A stretch of DNA of 64,000 bases from Pseudomonadota bacterium (GCA_023394965.1 JAEWZX010000007.1:1-64000); one strand, 5' to 3'. Positions 26,571 to 34,931 are shown, counted from the stretch's first letter. Translations and numbers: made by a program. The notes: a model not told the origin generated them from the sequence alone.

Positions 26571-26912
26571 ATGAGCAACCAGTCGAAACCGGTCTATCTC
26601 AGGCTGCGGGACATGATCGCGGCGGCGATCATCGATGGCCGTTACGCCGAAGGGGACATGCTGCCATCGGTTCGCGCGCTCGCTGCCGAACAGAGTGCCA
26701 ATCCGCTGACCGTGGCCAAGGCCTATCAGCAATTCCAGAACGATGGCTTGGTCGAAGTTCAGCGCGGAGTCGGCATGTATGTCGTGCGCGGTGCGGCGAA
26801 GCGGCTGCGGCGGAGCGAGCGGGAGCTTTTCCTGCGCGAGGAATGGCCGGAAATCAGAGCGCGGATGGACCGCCTGGGCATTTCCGCCAGCGAACTGCTG
26901 GCTGATTCCTGA
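26571..26912 (+). CDS. GntR-family regulator, YtrA type
   Basis: A 113-residue protein with a GntR winged helix at residues 5-72 (KPVYLRLRDMIAAAIIDGRY, PSVRALAAEQSANPLTVAKAYQQF) and only a short helical tail (about 80-113). This is the size of the YtrA subgroup, which lacks a ligand-binding domain and often controls ABC or other transport genes. The ATG at 26571 follows a GGGGA site. It diverges from the POT transporter across about 200 bases, so it may regulate that promoter; the effector is unknown. Confidence 0.85.
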   Translation: MSNQSKPVYLRLRDMIAAAIIDGRYAEGDMLPSVRALAAEQSANPLTVAKAYQQFQNDGLVEVQRGVGMYVVRGAAKRLRRSERELFLREEWPEIRARMDRLGISASELLADS

Positions 26913-26980
26913 CGGGCGGCAGGAAAAAGCTGCCAACCCAACTTGCAGGTTCAACCTGCTTCTGCCAGAGACACCTTACT

Positions 26981-27006
26981 GGAACCGCGCGGAAAACTGC
27001 GGTTCC
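26981..27006. promoter_or_regulatory. Perfect 8-bp inverted repeat upstream of ihfB
   Basis: GGAACCGC (26981-26988) and GCGGTTCC (26999-27006) are perfect complements around a 10-base loop, 55 bases before the ihfB ATG. A shorter dyad, AGGTT/AACCT (26947-26957), lies just left. No U-run follows, so they may be operators or leader hairpins rather than terminators. IHF genes are often autoregulated, but no IHF consensus was recognised here. Confidence 0.4.
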
Positions 27007-27060
27007 ACAGGGGCGTATTGTAAACAAAGAACAGGCGGCCGGATTGGCCGGGAGCACACT

Positions 27061-27342
27061 ATGATCCGATCCGAACTCCTCACGGCTCTTGCAGAGGACA
27101 ATCCCGAATTGCGGGCCGAGGAGATTGAACAGGTCGTGGATATCTTCTTCGAAGAGATCGCGCAGCGTCTTGCCGAAGGTGGCAGGGTGGAACTGCGGGG
27201 CTTCGGCGCTTTTTCGACGCGCGAGCGTGAAGCGCGCAAGGGCCGCAATCCGCGGACCGGCGAAACGGTCGACGTTCCGGCCAAGCGTGTGCCCTATTTC
27301 AAGCCGGGCAAGGATATGCGCCGGCGCCTCAATCAGGACTGA
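27061..27342 (+). CDS. ihfB: Integration host factor beta subunit
   Basis: A 93-residue DNA-bending protein of the HU/IHF family. The start MIRSELLTALAEDNPEL, the core RVELRGFGAFSTREREARKGRNPRTGE and the end VPYFKPGKDMRRRLN are IHF-beta-like rather than HU-like. The proline of the DNA-intercalating arm is in the RNPRTGE loop region. It would pair with an alpha subunit encoded elsewhere and assist transcription, recombination and replication, possibly including integrase-driven events such as the island at the left end. The ATG at 27061 is the first residue of the conserved block. Confidence 0.93.
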   Translation: MIRSELLTALAEDNPELRAEEIEQVVDIFFEEIAQRLAEGGRVELRGFGAFSTREREARKGRNPRTGETVDVPAKRVPYFKPGKDMRRRLNQD

Positions 27343-27411
27343 GCTTTCCGCTCCGATATACGAACCGCGATTGCCCGGTCGCCCGTCTGCGACTAGGGCG
27401 GTCCGGCGCAT

Positions 27412-27496
27412 GCGGGTGTGGCGGAATGGTAGACGCCGGGGACTTAAAATCCCCTGAGCTTTGCTCGTGCGGGTTCGAGTCCCGCCACCCGTACCA
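27412..27496 (+). tRNA. tRNA-Leu(TAA)
   Basis: The 85-base gene begins GCGGGTG and ends CACCCGT-A-CCA, giving a 7-bp acceptor stem with one G-U pair. The D arm (GGCGGAATGGTAGACGCC), anticodon stem GGGGA/TCCCC around CTTAAAA (anticodon TAA), a long class-II variable arm (TGAGCTTTGCTCGT) and the T arm GCGGG-TTCGAGT-CCCGC are all clear. CCA is encoded. It reads UUA (and UUG by wobble). There is no sign of an integration at its 3' end. Confidence 0.97.
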
Positions 27497-27510
27497 GGCG
27501 CCTTGCTTGG

Positions 27511-27541
27511 GCCGCGGCAGGCGTGTCCGTAACGCCGCGGC
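27511..27541. terminator. Possible hairpin downstream of tRNA-Leu
   Basis: The self-complementary word GCCGCGGC occurs at 27511-27518 and 27534-27541; the two copies can pair across 15 bases. The hairpin begins 15 bases after the tRNA CCA. There is no T-run immediately after it, so factor-independent termination is uncertain and an RNA-processing role is possible. Confidence 0.35.
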
Positions 27542-27604
27542 ATATCCGCAAAAACCCGTAGGGCCATATTATCGCGGTTCGAAAGAAAATCGTGCCAGAA
27601 TGCC

Positions 27605-28282
27605 ATGTCAGCCAGTGCCAGGCTGTACGCATCCGGGGAGCACGCGAGGATGGAATTCACCGCCGGACTGAATACGGACGACCAACCTGCTGCAGGTGTG
27701 GCAGACCAGCGTAGTGCGCCACGCTATGTGTCGCTTATACGTTCGGCAAAGCTCGTATCCAGCCAAGGCGAATTCGTCTGCGTCATCCGCGATGTTTCGG
27801 CGACCGGAGTATCCTTGCGTACCTTTCATGCGCTGCCATCCGACAGGGCCGTTGCCCTCGAACTGCAGAATGGGGAAAGCTACGAACTCGAACTGGTCCG
27901 CACTGAGGGTTTCGATGCCAGCTTCCGTTTCACCGCTCCGATCGATGTCGATCGTCTGATCCGTGAGAACTGGGAATTCCCCAAGCGCGCCCTGCGACTT
28001 AACGTGATGCTTCCGCTGATGATATCGAGCCTGTCCGGCAGGGCCAATGCCTGCACGCTCAATGTGTCGCAGCAGGGCGCGCGCATCGAATGCGATTATG
28101 TCTTCGCCATCGATCAGCGCGTAACCATCAGCAGCGATCACTTGCCCGCAATCCGCTGTACCGTGCGCTGGCGCAAGGATGCGAATTACGGACTGGTCTT
28201 CGAAGACACATTCTCCCTGCGCGATTTCGCCGTCGCGGCAGCGAAGCTGCAATGCCCCGCGCTGCTACAGGGGCAGGGCTGA
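27605..28282 (+). CDS. Tandem PilZ-domain protein
   Basis: This protein of about 210-225 residues has two PilZ-like halves. The first has RSAPR (RxxxR) followed by RDVSATGVSL (DxSxxG), the full c-di-GMP-binding pair. The second has KRALR in place of RxxxR and LNVSQQGARI (NxSxxG), so its binding may be weakened. No enzymatic or membrane domain is visible; it may be an effector acting through protein contacts, for example on motility or envelope functions. Start choices are ATG 27605 and ATG 27650 (MEFTAGLN, with GAGG directly ahead); the conserved part begins after both. Confidence 0.82.
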   Translation: MSASARLYASGEHARMEFTAGLNTDDQPAAGVADQRSAPRYVSLIRSAKLVSSQGEFVCVIRDVSATGVSLRTFHALPSDRAVALELQNGESYELELVRTEGFDASFRFTAPIDVDRLIRENWEFPKRALRLNVMLPLMISSLSGRANACTLNVSQQGARIECDYVFAIDQRVTISSDHLPAIRCTVRWRKDANYGLVFEDTFSLRDFAVAAAKLQCPALLQGQG

Positions 28283-28301
28283 CCCGTCATATTTCCGCGA
28301 A

Positions 28302-28814
28302 TTAGGCAGGCTTGAAGTCCATTGCGGCGCCATTGATGCAGTGGCGCTTGCCAGTCGGCTTCGGGCCGTCGTCGAATATGTGCCCTAAATGTCCGCCGCA
28401 ATCGGCACAGTATACTTCGGTGCGGGGGTAGCCGATCTTGAAATCGGTACGGGTGCCGACGGCACCCCTGTCGATCGCCTGCCAGAAACTGGGCCACCCC
28501 GTTTTCGAATCATATTTGGTTATCGAACTGTACAGGGCATTGCCGCACCCTGCGCAGACGAAGGTGCCTGTCCGCTTTTCGTCATTGAGCGCAGATGAAT
28601 AGGGCCGTTCGGTCGCGGCCTGCCGCAGCACGGAAAATTCCTGCTTGGTAAGCCGCTTGCGCCATTGCGCTTCCGATAGTCTGATGGGGAAATCCTTCGC
28701 TTCCGCCCGGCCCGATCCACAGGCGGAAAGCGCCGCGAAACTGGCGGAAGCACCGATCCATGCCAGGATACGGCGGCGGTCGAGCATAGGATGGGTCATA
28801 TCGTTTCGGGTCAT
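28302..28814 (-). CDS. msrB: Exported peptide-methionine (R)-sulfoxide reductase
   Basis: This 170-residue enzyme reduces the R-epimer of methionine sulfoxide. It has the two zinc-binding CxxC motifs (FVCAGCGN and VYCADCGGHLGHIF), GWPSFW, and the catalytic Cys in RHCINGAAMDF. The N-terminus has DRRRILAW then a hydrophobic run ending LSAC (Cys32), a Tat-like lipoprotein signal, so it should work in the periplasm like the MsrA in this window. Start options are ATG 28814, 28799 and 28787. A 9-bp hairpin abuts the first, which may favour a later start. It converges with the PilZ gene. Confidence 0.92.
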   Translation of the reverse strand: MTRNDMTHPMLDRRRILAWIGASASFAALSACGSGRAEAKDFPIRLSEAQWRKRLTKQEFSVLRQAATERPYSSALNDEKRTGTFVCAGCGNALYSSITKYDSKTGWPSFWQAIDRGAVGTRTDFKIGYPRTEVYCADCGGHLGHIFDDGPKPTGKRHCINGAAMDFKPA

Positions 28815-28840
28815 GGCGTGGAGCGATAGCACTCCACGCC
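28815..28840. promoter_or_regulatory. 9-bp hairpin abutting the first msrB start codon
   Basis: GGCGTGGAG (28815-28823) and CTCCACGCC (28832-28840) are perfect complements with an 8-base loop. The stem ends exactly at the ATG at 28814 in the leftward msrB leader. It contains GGAG, so it could hide the ribosome site or serve as an operator. Confidence 0.5.
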
Positions 28841-28879
28841 TGAACCAACGCTTGAACCGCGCCAAAGGTTACATCGCGT

Positions 28880-30220
28880 TCAGAATTCGGTGATTTCCAC
28901 TTCCAGCTTGCGGAAGCCGTGAACGAAATTGGCCTTCACACGCTCGATCTCGCCAGCAACCTGCACGCGCATGCGGCGCTTGTGCATTTCTTCCAACAAC
29001 ACGCGCAGCTGCAGTTCGGCCAGCCGTGCCCCGACGCAGCGGTGGATACCGTAACCGAAAGCGATGTGCCGTCGGGCATTTTCGCGCGCCAGGTCGAGCT
29101 TGTCGGGATTCTCGAAGACTTCCTCGTCGCGATTGGCCGACAGATACCACAGTACGACCTTGTCGCCTGCTTTGATCGTCTGGCCGAATACTTCGGTGTC
29201 TTCCACGCAGGTGCGGCGCATATGCGCCAGGGGCGTCTGCATGCGCAGCATTTCCTGCACCGCGTTGGGAATGATCGAGGGGTCTGCTTCGAACAGCTTG
29301 CGCTGATCGGGATTCTTGTCGAGCTGGTAGACGAAGCCGCTCATCGAATTGCGCGTGGTATCGTTGCCGCCCACGATCAGCAGGATGAGATTGCCCATGA
29401 ATTCCTGCGGGCTCATCTGATTCATCGCTTCGGAATGAATCATCATGCTGATCAGATCGTCACCCGGTTCCTTGTCCTGGGTGCGTTCGATCCACAGCGA
29501 CTGGAAATAGGCCGCCATTTCTTGAAGGATGCCCCAGCGCGTTTCGTCCAGCTCCCGCACTGTGGCCAGTTCGGTATCGCCCGACCAGTCGGACCAGAAA
29601 GTAAGCAGACGCCGGTCTTCCCACGGAAAGCCGAACAGGATTGCCAGCATCCCGGTGGTCAGTTCGATGCTGACCTTGTCGACCCAGTCAAAGACCTCGC
29701 TGCGGGGCAGCGAATCGAGCAGTTCGCCAGTGCGCTGGCGGATCTCGCCTTCCATTTCCGCCATGCCGCTGGGGGTGAATTTTGGGGCCACGGTGCGCCG
29801 CTGGCCGGTATGTTCTGGCCGGTCCATTGCAATGAACATCGGCAGTTCGCGCTCTTCCTCGATCCCGCGTTCGGCCAGTTCTTCAGCGCTCAGCCGGTTC
29901 AGTATGGTAATGCCGCCATGTTCCCAGCTAGACGAAAACGTATCGGGCAAAGCCTCGATATGCTGGATCGCCTTGTGGCCCACCACCGCCCAATATGGGC
30001 CGAACGGGCTGTCATCTATATAATGCAGCGGGCCGGCTTCGCGCATTTCGCGGAAGATCGGATGCCAGGTATTTTCCGCGTAGATATCGCTGCGGCTGAC
30101 ATCCCATTTGTGCGGATGGCTCAGCTTGTCTTCCGGATGTTCGGCAAAATGCTGCTTCAGCGCTTCGTAAGCGCTGGGTGAAGTGCGGCATTGGGGGCGT
30201 TGAATTGCAGCAGTGGCCAT
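28880..30220 (-). CDS. Cytochrome P450, CYP153-like alkane hydroxylase
   Basis: A 446-residue soluble bacterial P450. The oxygen-activation helix reads GGNDTTRNSMSG, the ExxR-like region is EMLRM, and the heme loop is FGYGIHRCVGARLAELQLR with the thiolate Cys at about residue 395. The N-terminal blocks (ENTWHPIFREMREAGPLHY, DSPFGPYWAVVGH, FSSSWEHGGI) and the NFVHGFRKL ending match CYP153 as I remember it, a family that oxidises terminal methyl groups of alkanes and terpenes. The ATG at 30220 has AGGAGAG just upstream. No ferredoxin is adjacent; an FAD ferredoxin reductase lies at 33660-34886. A 14-bp palindrome sits in the upstream region. Confidence 0.83.
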   Translation of the reverse strand: MATAAIQRPQCRTSPSAYEALKQHFAEHPEDKLSHPHKWDVSRSDIYAENTWHPIFREMREAGPLHYIDDSPFGPYWAVVGHKAIQHIEALPDTFSSSWEHGGITILNRLSAEELAERGIEEERELPMFIAMDRPEHTGQRRTVAPKFTPSGMAEMEGEIRQRTGELLDSLPRSEVFDWVDKVSIELTTGMLAILFGFPWEDRRLLTFWSDWSGDTELATVRELDETRWGILQEMAAYFQSLWIERTQDKEPGDDLISMMIHSEAMNQMSPQEFMGNLILLIVGGNDTTRNSMSGFVYQLDKNPDQRKLFEADPSIIPNAVQEMLRMQTPLAHMRRTCVEDTEVFGQTIKAGDKVVLWYLSANRDEEVFENPDKLDLARENARRHIAFGYGIHRCVGARLAELQLRVLLEEMHKRRMRVQVAGEIERVKANFVHGFRKLEVEITEF

Positions 30221-30288
30221 GTTTCTCTCCTCGCAGCGGGTGTGCTCTTTACGGCCACCCTTCCGTCTGCCCGGCATCCTGCCTTAAC

Positions 30289-30302
30289 TGACACATGTGT
30301 CA
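30289..30302. promoter_or_regulatory. 14-bp perfect palindrome upstream of the P450
   Basis: TGACACATGTGTCA is a perfect palindrome lying 69 bases before the P450 ATG. On the leftward strand TTGACA (30303-30298) overlaps it and could be a -35 box; the -10 is unclear. A dimeric repressor site blocking the -35 is the simplest reading. No regulator gene is next to it. Confidence 0.55.
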
Positions 30303-30371
30303 ATAGTGCGTTTCAAATCGCCACCGACTGCGAAGCCCCTTCTGTCGCAACCGGCGGCCTGCGCGGCCCTT

Positions 30372-31583
30372 TCAAGCAGATTCTGCCCGTCCGATCATCA
30401 CCTTTGCAGCGCGACCGCCCCTGCCCGATTTCATTACCCGGCGGCGGAAGATCATGGCCCCGAATCGGACGAAGAGGATCACGCACAACCCCTGCCAGGC
30501 AAGCGCGATCGCATGCGGCCACAGCGCGTCGGACTGCGCCGCACGGGCCAGCATGGCGAAGGGTGACGACAGCGGAAAAATCGCCGCACCCAGTTCCATG
30601 GGCGATCCCGGACGGGTGATGGACGATGCGGCCAGAAAGAAAACCAGCAGTTGCGCCATGGTGACGGGCATGGACATGGTCTGCACTTCGCGCACCGTGG
30701 CCGCCATTCCCCCGATTGTCAGAAACAGCGATCCCAGCAAGAGATAGCCCATGGCGAAATAGACGACTCCTAGCGCGATGAAGAGCGGCCAGCCCAGCGC
30801 CGGTTCGGGCAATTGCGGCAGGGCGCTCCCCGCCAGCAGCGCAATCGCCCCGCCTGCAGCAGCCCAAACCGCAATGCCCACGAAGCTGATGCCCAGCATG
30901 GCGACGAGTTTGCCCAGAAACACCGCATCCATCGGGATTGCAGCGGCAAGCACTTCGATGACCTTGTTCGCCTTCTCTTCGACCAGATTGGACAGGACCA
31001 TGCCCGCCAGCAGCATCATCAGCAGGAACAGCAGCAATTGCCCTGCCTGCGCGGTGCGAATGCGGTCGGTGCGCTGGGCGGCGACGCTGGTTTCCACGGG
31101 TTTGCGGGCCACTTCTGGGAAGCTGGCGACTGTGGTTGCGTGGGCTTCGGCGGCGATCATGGCAATTGGGCCGGCCCAGAAATCTATCGCGCCCTGCGGG
31201 CCGGTCAGTTCCGGGGCCTCGGGCGTGCCGCTGACCACGGCAGTGTAGTTCCTGCCTTCCTGATGCAGGATTGCTTCCGGCGTCCCGGCGCTATCGGTAA
31301 TTTCCAGGTCCGGCAGTGCCGTGCCGATCTGCGGCGCCAACCGCGCGCGGGCCGCAACCATCGCCTGGGCATCGGCTTCATTCATCGCCACCGCCACCAG
31401 CCGGGTCGTCGCATCGCGCTGGACCTGTCCGCCAATCCCACCGGCCATCGCGCCGATGATGATCGGAAACAGCGGGCCAAGCAGGAAGAAGAAAAACGCC
31501 CGGCTGAACAGGATCGCATGAAAATCGCGCCGGGCGACGACGCGCGCCGCCTCGAACAGCGACAGGCGGGTAGTATCGCTCAT
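30372..31583 (-). CDS. ABC-2-type transporter permease (NatB-like)
   Basis: A 403-residue membrane protein. One helix lies near the N-terminus (AILFSRAFFFFLLGPLFPIIIG), a large periplasmic loop follows (about 50-175), then five to six C-terminal helices, the layout of NatB-like ABC-2 export permeases. The segment NLVEEKANKVIEVLAAAIPMDAVFLGKL is the typical cytoplasmic coupling region. It is translationally coupled to the ATPase gene upstream (overlap at 31580-31583). NatAB exports sodium in Bacillus; the substrate here is unknown. Confidence 0.88.
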   Translation of the reverse strand: MSDTTRLSLFEAARVVARRDFHAILFSRAFFFFLLGPLFPIIIGAMAGGIGGQVQRDATTRLVAVAMNEADAQAMVAARARLAPQIGTALPDLEITDSAGTPEAILHQEGRNYTAVVSGTPEAPELTGPQGAIDFWAGPIAMIAAEAHATTVASFPEVARKPVETSVAAQRTDRIRTAQAGQLLLFLLMMLLAGMVLSNLVEEKANKVIEVLAAAIPMDAVFLGKLVAMLGISFVGIAVWAAAGGAIALLAGSALPQLPEPALGWPLFIALGVVYFAMGYLLLGSLFLTIGGMAATVREVQTMSMPVTMAQLLVFFLAASSITRPGSPMELGAAIFPLSSPFAMLARAAQSDALWPHAIALAWQGLCVILFVRFGAMIFRRRVMKSGRGGRAAKVMIGRAESA

Positions 31584-32581
31584 CGTATTTCTCCTGCGCC
31601 ATTGTCTTCTTCAAGCGCACGTGCCGCAGCTTCGCCGGCAATTTCCACGAAGGCATCGTGCAGGCCGGCTCGCTCGATCGATAGCGACAGGATACCCGCC
31701 TCGCCTTCGATCAGCGGTTTCAGCAGGGCCTCGATCCCGCTGTCGGGCACGGGGAAATACCAGAAATGGCTGCCGCCCGCTTTCGCGTCATGGCGGGCAT
31801 CCGCAGGCAGGGCGCCGCGCCATATGCCTTCGCTGGTGCGGGTCTCCAGCCGGACCTGCGCTGGAATACGGTCGCGCGCCACATCGACCGATCCGGCATA
31901 GGGCACCTTGCCCCCGGCGATGATGGCCACTTCATCGCACAGGCGTTCGGCATGATGGATGACATGGGTGGAAAAGATCACCGTGGTGCCATCCTGCGCC
32001 AGTTCGCGGATCATCACTTCCAGCTTGCCCTGGTTGATCGCGTCGAGACCGCTGAACGGTTCGTCGAACACCACCAGTTTCGGACGATGCACCAGCGTAC
32101 CCAGCAATTGCACGGTCTGCGCCATGCCCTTGGAAAGCTGGCGGATCTGCCGTTCCACTGCATGGCCCATGCCGTGTCGTTCCAGCAGTTCGCGCCCGCG
32201 GGCCTTGCCTTCTTCCAACGGCAGGCCGCGCAGTGCGCCCATGAAAGCGATGGCATCGTCGCATTTCATCGCCGGATAAAGACCGCGCTCTTCGGGCAGA
32301 TAGCCGATCAGCTTGGCAACTTCATGCGGGCGATCGTGGCCGAACACCCGGCGCACCCCCGCATCCGGATCGATGATGCCCAGCAGCATGCGCAGTGTTG
32401 TCGTCTTGCCCGCGCCATTTGGGCCGAGAATGCCGTAAATCGCTCCCTCGGGTACGGAAATATCCACGCCGTCCACTGCCAGCGTATCGTCGAACCGTTT
32501 AATCAATCCGCGCGCTTCGATAGCAAGCGGTCGATGGCCGTCGGCCGGGGATCGCATCATCGTGCCTGTTTCTGTAAGCAT
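31580..32581 (-). CDS. ABC transporter ATP-binding protein (NatA-like)
   Basis: A 333-residue ATPase: Walker A GPNGAGKTT (about residues 52-60), signature QLSKGMAQ, Walker B KLVVFDEP and the switch His in STHVIHH. A C-terminal extension of about 100 residues, as in NatA/CcmA-type exporters, follows. It drives the permease encoded downstream. ATG 32581 is preceded by GAGG; the long open frame further upstream overlaps queG on the other strand and is not part of the gene. Only 45 bases separate it from the divergent queG. Confidence 0.9.
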   Translation of the reverse strand: MLTETGTMMRSPADGHRPLAIEARGLIKRFDDTLAVDGVDISVPEGAIYGILGPNGAGKTTTLRMLLGIIDPDAGVRRVFGHDRPHEVAKLIGYLPEERGLYPAMKCDDAIAFMGALRGLPLEEGKARGRELLERHGMGHAVERQIRQLSKGMAQTVQLLGTLVHRPKLVVFDEPFSGLDAINQGKLEVMIRELAQDGTTVIFSTHVIHHAERLCDEVAIIAGGKVPYAGSVDVARDRIPAQVRLETRTSEGIWRGALPADARHDAKAGGSHFWYFPVPDSGIEALLKPLIEGEAGILSLSIERAGLHDAFVEIAGEAAARALEEDNGAGEIR

Positions 32582-32626
32582 GGGCACCTCACTAGCGGCT
32601 GGCGGTGAACGGGAGCACACGTAAAC

Positions 32627-33676
32627 GTGGTTAATGCCGAATTGCAGGAAAGCTTGCGCGAAGAAGCGGCGCGGTTGGGCTTCGTCGCCTGCGGCTTTAC
32701 CTCGGCCGCGCCCGATCCGCAGCGCGCCGCCCGGCTGGATGAATTTCTCGGGCAGGGGCGCCACGGGTCGATGGAATGGATGGAAGCGCGCAAGGCGCAG
32801 CGTGCTTCGCCGCAGGGTCTGTGGCCAGATGCGAAAAGTGTCATTGCGCTTGGCATGAGCTATGCGCCGGATCGCGATCCGCTTGCGTTGGCGGCGGAGC
32901 CGGAAAAGGCGCGGATCTCGGTCTATGCACACGGGCGCGACTATCACGATGTGGTGAAAAAGACGCTCAAGGCGCTGGCGCGCTGGCTGATCGAACGGGC
33001 GCCGGAAAGCGAACTCAAGGTTTTCGTCGATACCGCGCCGGTCATGGAAAAGCCCCTGGGGCAGGCTGCCGGGCTCGGCTGGCAGGGCAAGCACACCAAT
33101 GTCGTCAGCCGGCACCATGGCAGCTGGCTGTTCCTCGGTGCGATCTATTCGACACTTGATTTTGCGCCGGACACGCCTGGCCGCGACCGCTGCGGCTCAT
33201 GCCGTGCCTGCCAGGATGCCTGCCCGACAGATGCTTTCCCCGGTCCCTACAAGTTGGATGCGCGTCGATGCATTTCCTATTTGACCATAGAGCATAAGGG
33301 TGAAGTTGACGAAGACATCCGCCCCCTGCTCGGCAACCGCATCTACGGCTGCGACGACTGCCTCGCCGTGTGCCCGTGGAACAAGTTTGCCGATGCGGCG
33401 CACCGCCACCTGAAGCTCGCTCCACGCGACGATCTGGCCTCACCCGACCTCGCAGCGTTCTTGCAGTTCGACGATGCCGGATTCCGGCAGTTCTTCTCGG
33501 GCTCGCCAATCAAGCGCATTGGCCGCAACCGCTTTGTGCGTAACTGCCTCTATGCTGCCGGCAATAGCGGTTCCGCCGCATTGGCACCATTTGTACGCAG
33601 CCTATGTGCGGACGACGATCCGGTCGTCGCCGACGCCGCCCGATGGGCGCTTACGCGGATCAGCGCAGTTCCTTGA
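32627..33676 (+). CDS. queG: Epoxyqueuosine reductase
   Basis: This 349-residue cobalamin- and iron-sulfur-dependent enzyme catalyses the last step of queuosine synthesis in tRNA. Two 4Fe-4S motifs are present: CGSCRACQDACPTDAF and GCDDCLAVCPWN. The N-terminal half shows the QueG core (TAPVMEKPLGQAAGLGWQGKHTN). The C-terminal 90 residues include FFSGSPIKRIGRNRFVRNCLYAAGN, a HEAT-like part that recognises tRNA. The start is GTG at 32627 with GGGAG about eleven bases upstream. Its stop overlaps the convergent ferredoxin reductase by 17 bases. Confidence 0.95.
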   Translation: MVNAELQESLREEAARLGFVACGFTSAAPDPQRAARLDEFLGQGRHGSMEWMEARKAQRASPQGLWPDAKSVIALGMSYAPDRDPLALAAEPEKARISVYAHGRDYHDVVKKTLKALARWLIERAPESELKVFVDTAPVMEKPLGQAAGLGWQGKHTNVVSRHHGSWLFLGAIYSTLDFAPDTPGRDRCGSCRACQDACPTDAFPGPYKLDARRCISYLTIEHKGEVDEDIRPLLGNRIYGCDDCLAVCPWNKFADAAHRHLKLAPRDDLASPDLAAFLQFDDAGFRQFFSGSPIKRIGRNRFVRNCLYAAGNSGSAALAPFVRSLCADDDPVVADAARWALTRISAVP

Positions 33677-34886
33677 GCTGGACTGTCGCATCGGCTAGCA
33701 GTTCCGGCTCGATCTCCGCGCGGTCCATCACCAGCTTGCGCCCCTGGACATAGTCCTTGGTATTGTTGACGCAGTCGAGCGCAACAACCCGCCCTTCGCG
33801 CAGGTATATCACGCTGAATTTCTTGTCCGCCGGATCGCCACGCAGCACCGACTGGTCATGATCGATGGACATACCGACGGTTTGCAAACGGAGATCGTAT
33901 TGGTTCGACCAGAACCATGGCACCGCATCGTAGTCCTGCTTGTCCCCCATGATGGCCTTTGCCGCGACTGTGGCCATATCGTTGGCATTCTGGACCGACT
34001 CGAGGCGGATGACCTTGTTATTGGCATAAGGGTTCGCATGGGCCGCACAGTCGCCAATGGCGTATATATCATCCAGCGTCGTACGACAGAATGTGTCTAC
34101 GTCGACGCCGTTCGATCCCGCCGCACCGGCGGCAATCAGCGGCCCCACCGACGGTACGATCCCAATTCCTGCAATAATGACGTCGCAGGGGATCGTCTCG
34201 CCACTGTCGGTCAACACGGCACTGACGCGACCATCTGTGCCCTCGATTGCCTCAACCCCGGTCGATAGCCGGAGGTCGATCCCTTGTTCGCGATGATAGG
34301 CGGCATAGAAATCGGCCAGTTCTGGGCCCGCCACGCGCGCCAGAACGCGATCCTGCATTTCGACCACGGTTACTTCACAGCCTAGCTTGCGCAGAACGGC
34401 CGCTGCCTCAAGCCCGATATAGCCCCCACCGATGATTACAGCCCGCTGTGCTCCACCCTCCAGTTCTTCTCTAAGAGTGTCCACGTCGCGTCGTGTGCGC
34501 ACATAATGGATGCCGGCGAGGTCGCTGCCGGGACATGACAGCCGCCGGGCATCGCCGCCTGCAGCCCAGATCAACTTGCGATAGGTGATTCGGCTATCGT
34601 CGGACAGCACCAGCTGCCGCGCCACTGGGTCAACTTCGTTGACGTTCTTTCCCAACCGAAGATCGATGCTCTTGTCGGGCCAGAATTTTTCCGGACGGAT
34701 CTGGATCCGCTCGAATGGCTTCTCGCCAGCGAGATATTCCTTCGACAGTGGCGGCCTTTCGTAAGGCGGGTTGCGGTCGCGGCTGACCATGAGGATCGAA
34801 TCCTCATGGCCGTTCTGGCGCAGAGCAATGGCGGCCTGTGCGCCGCCGTGCCCTGAACCTACGATGACGATATCGTAATGTTCCAT
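33660..34886 (-). CDS. FAD-dependent ferredoxin reductase
   Basis: A 408-residue flavoprotein that passes electrons from NADH to a 2Fe-2S ferredoxin in P450 or dioxygenase chains. FAD-binding IVIVGSGHGGAQAA is at about residues 6-19, the NAD-binding AVIIGGGYIGLEAA at about 147-160, and TTLDDIYAIGDCAAH near 280. The C-terminal reductase domain (VPWFWSNQYDLRLQTVG) is typical of putidaredoxin reductase-like proteins. No ferredoxin gene is adjacent. It could serve the CYP153-like P450 or the second P450 in this window. The ATG at 34886 follows a GTG codon; either could start translation. Confidence 0.9.
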   Translation of the reverse strand: MEHYDIVIVGSGHGGAQAAIALRQNGHEDSILMVSRDRNPPYERPPLSKEYLAGEKPFERIQIRPEKFWPDKSIDLRLGKNVNEVDPVARQLVLSDDSRITYRKLIWAAGGDARRLSCPGSDLAGIHYVRTRRDVDTLREELEGGAQRAVIIGGGYIGLEAAAVLRKLGCEVTVVEMQDRVLARVAGPELADFYAAYHREQGIDLRLSTGVEAIEGTDGRVSAVLTDSGETIPCDVIIAGIGIVPSVGPLIAAGAAGSNGVDVDTFCRTTLDDIYAIGDCAAHANPYANNKVIRLESVQNANDMATVAAKAIMGDKQDYDAVPWFWSNQYDLRLQTVGMSIDHDQSVLRGDPADKKFSVIYLREGRVVALDCVNNTKDYVQGRKLVMDRAEIEPELLADATVQLKELR

Positions 34887-34931
34887 CACCGCGCTGGCTG
34901 GCGTGAAAACGCCAGCCGGTCAAGCACAGTC

